NCBI GenBank assembly: GCA_003541985.1
Contig: DPLM01000402.1
Span: 1 to 7,717, forward strand
DNA length: 7,717 bases
Reading direction: 5' to 3'
Source: Deltaproteobacteria bacterium
GTDB lineage: Bacteria > SAR324 > NAC60-12
Shown: positions 5,897 through 7,717 of the stretch, piece after piece
Numbering within the stretch: the first letter of the stretch is position 1
Layout: the number at the start of each line of letters is the position of its first letter
Notes under the pieces: model-generated
The model's database searches: none
What the model saw: the letters and a program-made list of their open reading frames with translations, nothing else
Told to the model about the DNA's origin: nothing
Position numbers and translations under genes: made by a program

Positions 5897-6862
5897 GTGG
5901 CCAAGCTCAATGAAATGATCAAAGAATTCCGACTCTCCATTGATCAAAGTGTAGAGGCTATCGCTCTACTGATGCAGATGGACCCAGATGACTATGCACG
6001 CCTGGAGGAAGATTGGATTCCACCAGCTGACATTCTCCAACGTCTGTGTACCCTTTTTGAGTGGAATTACCAGGACATTAGCCGACTGGCGCTAAATACT
6101 CCGCAGGCCCGCCAAACATCGGTAACAGAAGGAAGCAGAGCACGAGCCACTTTCGGTGAACAGTTGCAAGCTGAGCGCTTGGCCGTCGGGCAAACCCTGG
6201 AGGGACTATCAACACTGCTTGGGATTCCCGTAGACTACTATCAGGCTTTGGAAGATGGCGTTATTCCTCAAGATGAGTTATTGCGCAAGATCTGCTCAAT
6301 GTTTGAGTGGAATTACCGCCAGGTGCGACAGCGCCTGATCACCTCAACGAATCCAAGTTTTGGAGGCTACCAACCGCCACTATCTGCTAGAGACATCCGC
6401 AATCGTTTCCCCAACAAGCCAGAAACTCCTGAGTGGAATGAGCCTCCTCCAGAAAATCGATTCAACTTGGGAGAAAGACTTCGAGAAGCACGGGAGGAAT
6501 TTGGCCAACCTTTAGAAGCATTGGCCTTGCTGCTGCAGATTTCTACAGAATTGTATGAAGAGATTGAGCAGGATCTCACCAGACCAAGTCCGGAACTCCT
6601 ACGTCAAATCTGTGCCCTTTTTGAGTGGAACTACAATGAAGTGGTTCACCAATTCCGACACCAAAATCGTCAACTTTGGCAGCCTTCCATCACTCGTCTG
6701 AACAACTTGAAACCTCATCGTGTCCAGAAATTGCAAGGTCTCCAAGACGAAATTGCCATTGGTTGGAGGGATCTGAACCAGGAGCAACAGGATGCCTTGC
6801 TCTCCCAGCTGGAACTGGTTCGGGACACCATCGACCGTTGGAAACTTAAGAATTCTCTCTGA
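5897..6862 (+). CDS. Triple tandem HTH-repeat protein (XRE/RodZ-like)
   Basis: 321 residues from the GTG at 5897. Three repeats of 55-56 residues are spaced by linkers: residues 4-58, 86-140 and 191-246. Each has the XRE pattern (for repeat 3, LGERLREAREEFGQPLEALA, then LLLQIS) and each ends in an invariant FEWNY preceded by a Cys (LCTLFEWNY, ICSMFEWNY, ICALFEWNY). The linker before repeat 3 is Pro-rich; the tail (254-321) is helical and Gln/Leu-rich, possibly a coiled coil. No signal peptide or membrane segment is seen, so it is cytosolic. The supposed recognition helices (DPDDYARLEED, PVDYYQALEDG, STELYEEIEQD) are acidic, unlike typical DNA-binding XRE helices, and resemble RodZ HTH domains (YLEALE.G), which bind MreB. 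The frame is open to a TTG at 5798, but GTG 5897 is chosen because repeat 1 aligns from residue 4; ATG 5915 would cut into its first helix. GAGAGG precedes GTG by three bases, which is short. It is coupled to the next gene by TGATG. Confidence 0.85.
   Translation: MAKLNEMIKEFRLSIDQSVEAIALLMQMDPDDYARLEEDWIPPADILQRLCTLFEWNYQDISRLALNTPQARQTSVTEGSRARATFGEQLQAERLAVGQTLEGLSTLLGIPVDYYQALEDGVIPQDELLRKICSMFEWNYRQVRQRLITSTNPSFGGYQPPLSARDIRNRFPNKPETPEWNEPPPENRFNLGERLREAREEFGQPLEALALLLQISTELYEEIEQDLTRPSPELLRQICALFEWNYNEVVHQFRHQNRQLWQPSITRLNNLKPHRVQKLQGLQDEIAIGWRDLNQEQQDALLSQLELVRDTIDRWKLKNSL
5906..6634 (+). repeat. Three diverged tandem coding repeats ending in FEWNY
   Basis: Repeat units lie at 5906-6070, 6152-6316 and 6467-6634. 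The codons for FEWNY are identical over 15 bases in units 1 and 2 (TTTGAGTGGAATTAC at 6056-6070 and 6302-6316) and differ by one silent base in unit 3 (6620-6634), while most of the rest of each unit has diverged. This suggests an old triplication with selection on this motif. Confidence 0.8.
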
Positions 6863-7717
6863 TGCGTCCCTACATGCGCGTGCTTCTTTGCTGTTTTCTG
6901 TTTTTAGTTTCGGGATTCTCAGCCCAGGCACAATGGCTTCAGGTCCGTTCCTCTGTACCATCGACGGCTCTACGTCTGTTCAGCTATCAGCAGGTTGATT
7001 TTGGGAAGGGTGGAGTGAGCGCTGACAATGGTACGCAGCTCGAAGAGGCTCAGTTTGGACTGCAGAGCCAGTACAGAGTGCTCAATCTCTACCTCCTTTC
7101 TCTTTTCCGAGAAGATCTTCAACTGAGTTACTCCCAACCGCACCTACTAGCTAGTGAACTTGATCAGAATGGCCAACTAGGTCTCAGGGGAGATGATCTG
7201 CCCACCGAACTGCACAGTGAGGGTTGGCGAGGATTTCTGCCACTACCGTTGGGTGAGAGTGCCCTCATCATCCGTGGAGGCTATCGGATTGCCAGCGACC
7301 GACGTGATTTGAGCAACGAGGACTATCACTCTCATGTCTCTATGCTTTTCTATCCTCAGGCTGGAGCCTCAGATCGTTGGGCGTTTGGGGCGTTTCAGCA
7401 GGTTTACCTTGGAGAAATTAGCGACATTACTCCCCTTGCTCAGTACGAGAGCAATTCAGGTTCTCTGGCTTGGTCTGTTGGTTTTTTGCACCTGTCAGGC
7501 TCTTATGATCCCCCTGTACTTCCCTACTTTGGTGTGTCTACAAGTTGGATTGCCAACTTTGAACTCGAGTTGGTTTACCCGAGGAGATTGGCGATCGGTT
7601 TGAGACCATTCGCTGGGGTGGGACTTCGTTTAGAATTTGATGATTCCACGACCCGCTATCGACTTGCTCGGTTGGATCCGTGGGAGGGTAATGTCCTTAC
7701 CCTAGACCAATTTCGCC
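6862..7717 (+). CDS. Predicted outer-membrane beta-barrel protein, 3' truncated (DUF6268-like)
   Basis: The frame starts at the ATG overlapping the HTH-repeat gene's stop (TGATG at 6860-6864) and stays open to the window's end, giving 285 residues without a stop. There is a signal peptide with cleavage after SAQA (residue 23); ATG at 6874 (residue 5) is an alternative start. The mature chain has barrel-like strands: GFLPLPLGESALIIRGGYRI, HVSMLFYPQAGASDRWAFGA, and PPVLPYFGVSTSWIANFELE with LVYPRRLAIGLRPFAGVGL (about 217-255). The pattern 'PLP......L..G..Y', then 'P..G..W.....EL..P....' recalls DUF6268-type outer-membrane proteins, but this is from motif memory only. No ribosome binding site precedes the start, consistent with translational coupling to the HTH-repeat gene. 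Outer-membrane location is well supported; specific function is unknown. Confidence 0.82.
   Translation, partial: MRPYMRVLLCCFLFLVSGFSAQAQWLQVRSSVPSTALRLFSYQQVDFGKGGVSADNGTQLEEAQFGLQSQYRVLNLYLLSLFREDLQLSYSQPHLLASELDQNGQLGLRGDDLPTELHSEGWRGFLPLPLGESALIIRGGYRIASDRRDLSNEDYHSHVSMLFYPQAGASDRWAFGAFQQVYLGEISDITPLAQYESNSGSLAWSVGFLHLSGSYDPPVLPYFGVSTSWIANFELELVYPRRLAIGLRPFAGVGLRLEFDDSTTRYRLARLDPWEGNVLTLDQFR

Noticed and set aside
6599..6961. 120-codon open frame on the minus strand
   Set aside because: It is antisense to the third HTH repeat and the start of the next barrel gene, both of which are well supported.
1..7717. CRISPR arrays, tRNA or rRNA genes, insertion sequences
   Set aside because: No regularly spaced direct repeats, no cloverleaf or rRNA-like sequence, and no transposase or terminal inverted repeats were seen.

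Overview
The window looks like a stretch of chromosome from a Gram-negative, probably proteobacterial, free-living bacterium. The evidence is three predicted outer-membrane beta-barrel proteins with Sec signal peptides, one resembling the DUF3187 family (reported mainly from Proteobacteria), a large secreted FN3/LamG protein, and a CIRCE heat-shock operator. Base composition is moderate. A marine delta- or gamma-type lineage fits, but the sequence alone does not settle the genus.

Layout. (1) Positions 1-1822 (+): the 3' end of a large extracellular multidomain protein (FN3, LamG-like, FN3, C-terminal carbohydrate-binding-like domain). (2) 1823-2198 (+): a broken gene remnant whose pieces lie in three reading frames and resemble the C-terminal half of a Cache-type sensor domain; it ends in a strong intrinsic terminator at 2222-2250. 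(3) 2251-2534: no supported gene. (4) 2535-3158 (-): a complete METTL27-like SAM-dependent methyltransferase, with a palindrome just upstream. (5) 3172-3573: AT-rich non-coding DNA. (6) 3574-3600: a CIRCE element preceding an 80-codon gene (3627-3869, +) of unknown function. (7) 3951-5797 (-): a two-gene operon of a DUF3187-like outer-membrane protein followed by a small beta-barrel, with overlapping reading frames and a terminator right after the last stop codon. (8) 5897-7717 (+): a divergent pair, a protein with three tandem HTH-like repeats each ending in FEWNY, then an outer-membrane barrel that runs off the window; stop and start overlap as TGATG.

How the genes may work together. The DUF3187 operon and the HTH-repeat/barrel operon are divergently transcribed from a gap of about 100 bp. 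The best candidate for an undescribed system is therefore a cell-envelope module: a soluble triple-HTH protein flanked by three beta-barrel proteins. The repeats resemble RodZ-type HTH domains as much as classical XRE repressors, so the protein may be a scaffold rather than a DNA-binding regulator. The second notable element is the CIRCE-controlled small protein, since CIRCE/HrcA normally governs groE and dnaK chaperone operons.
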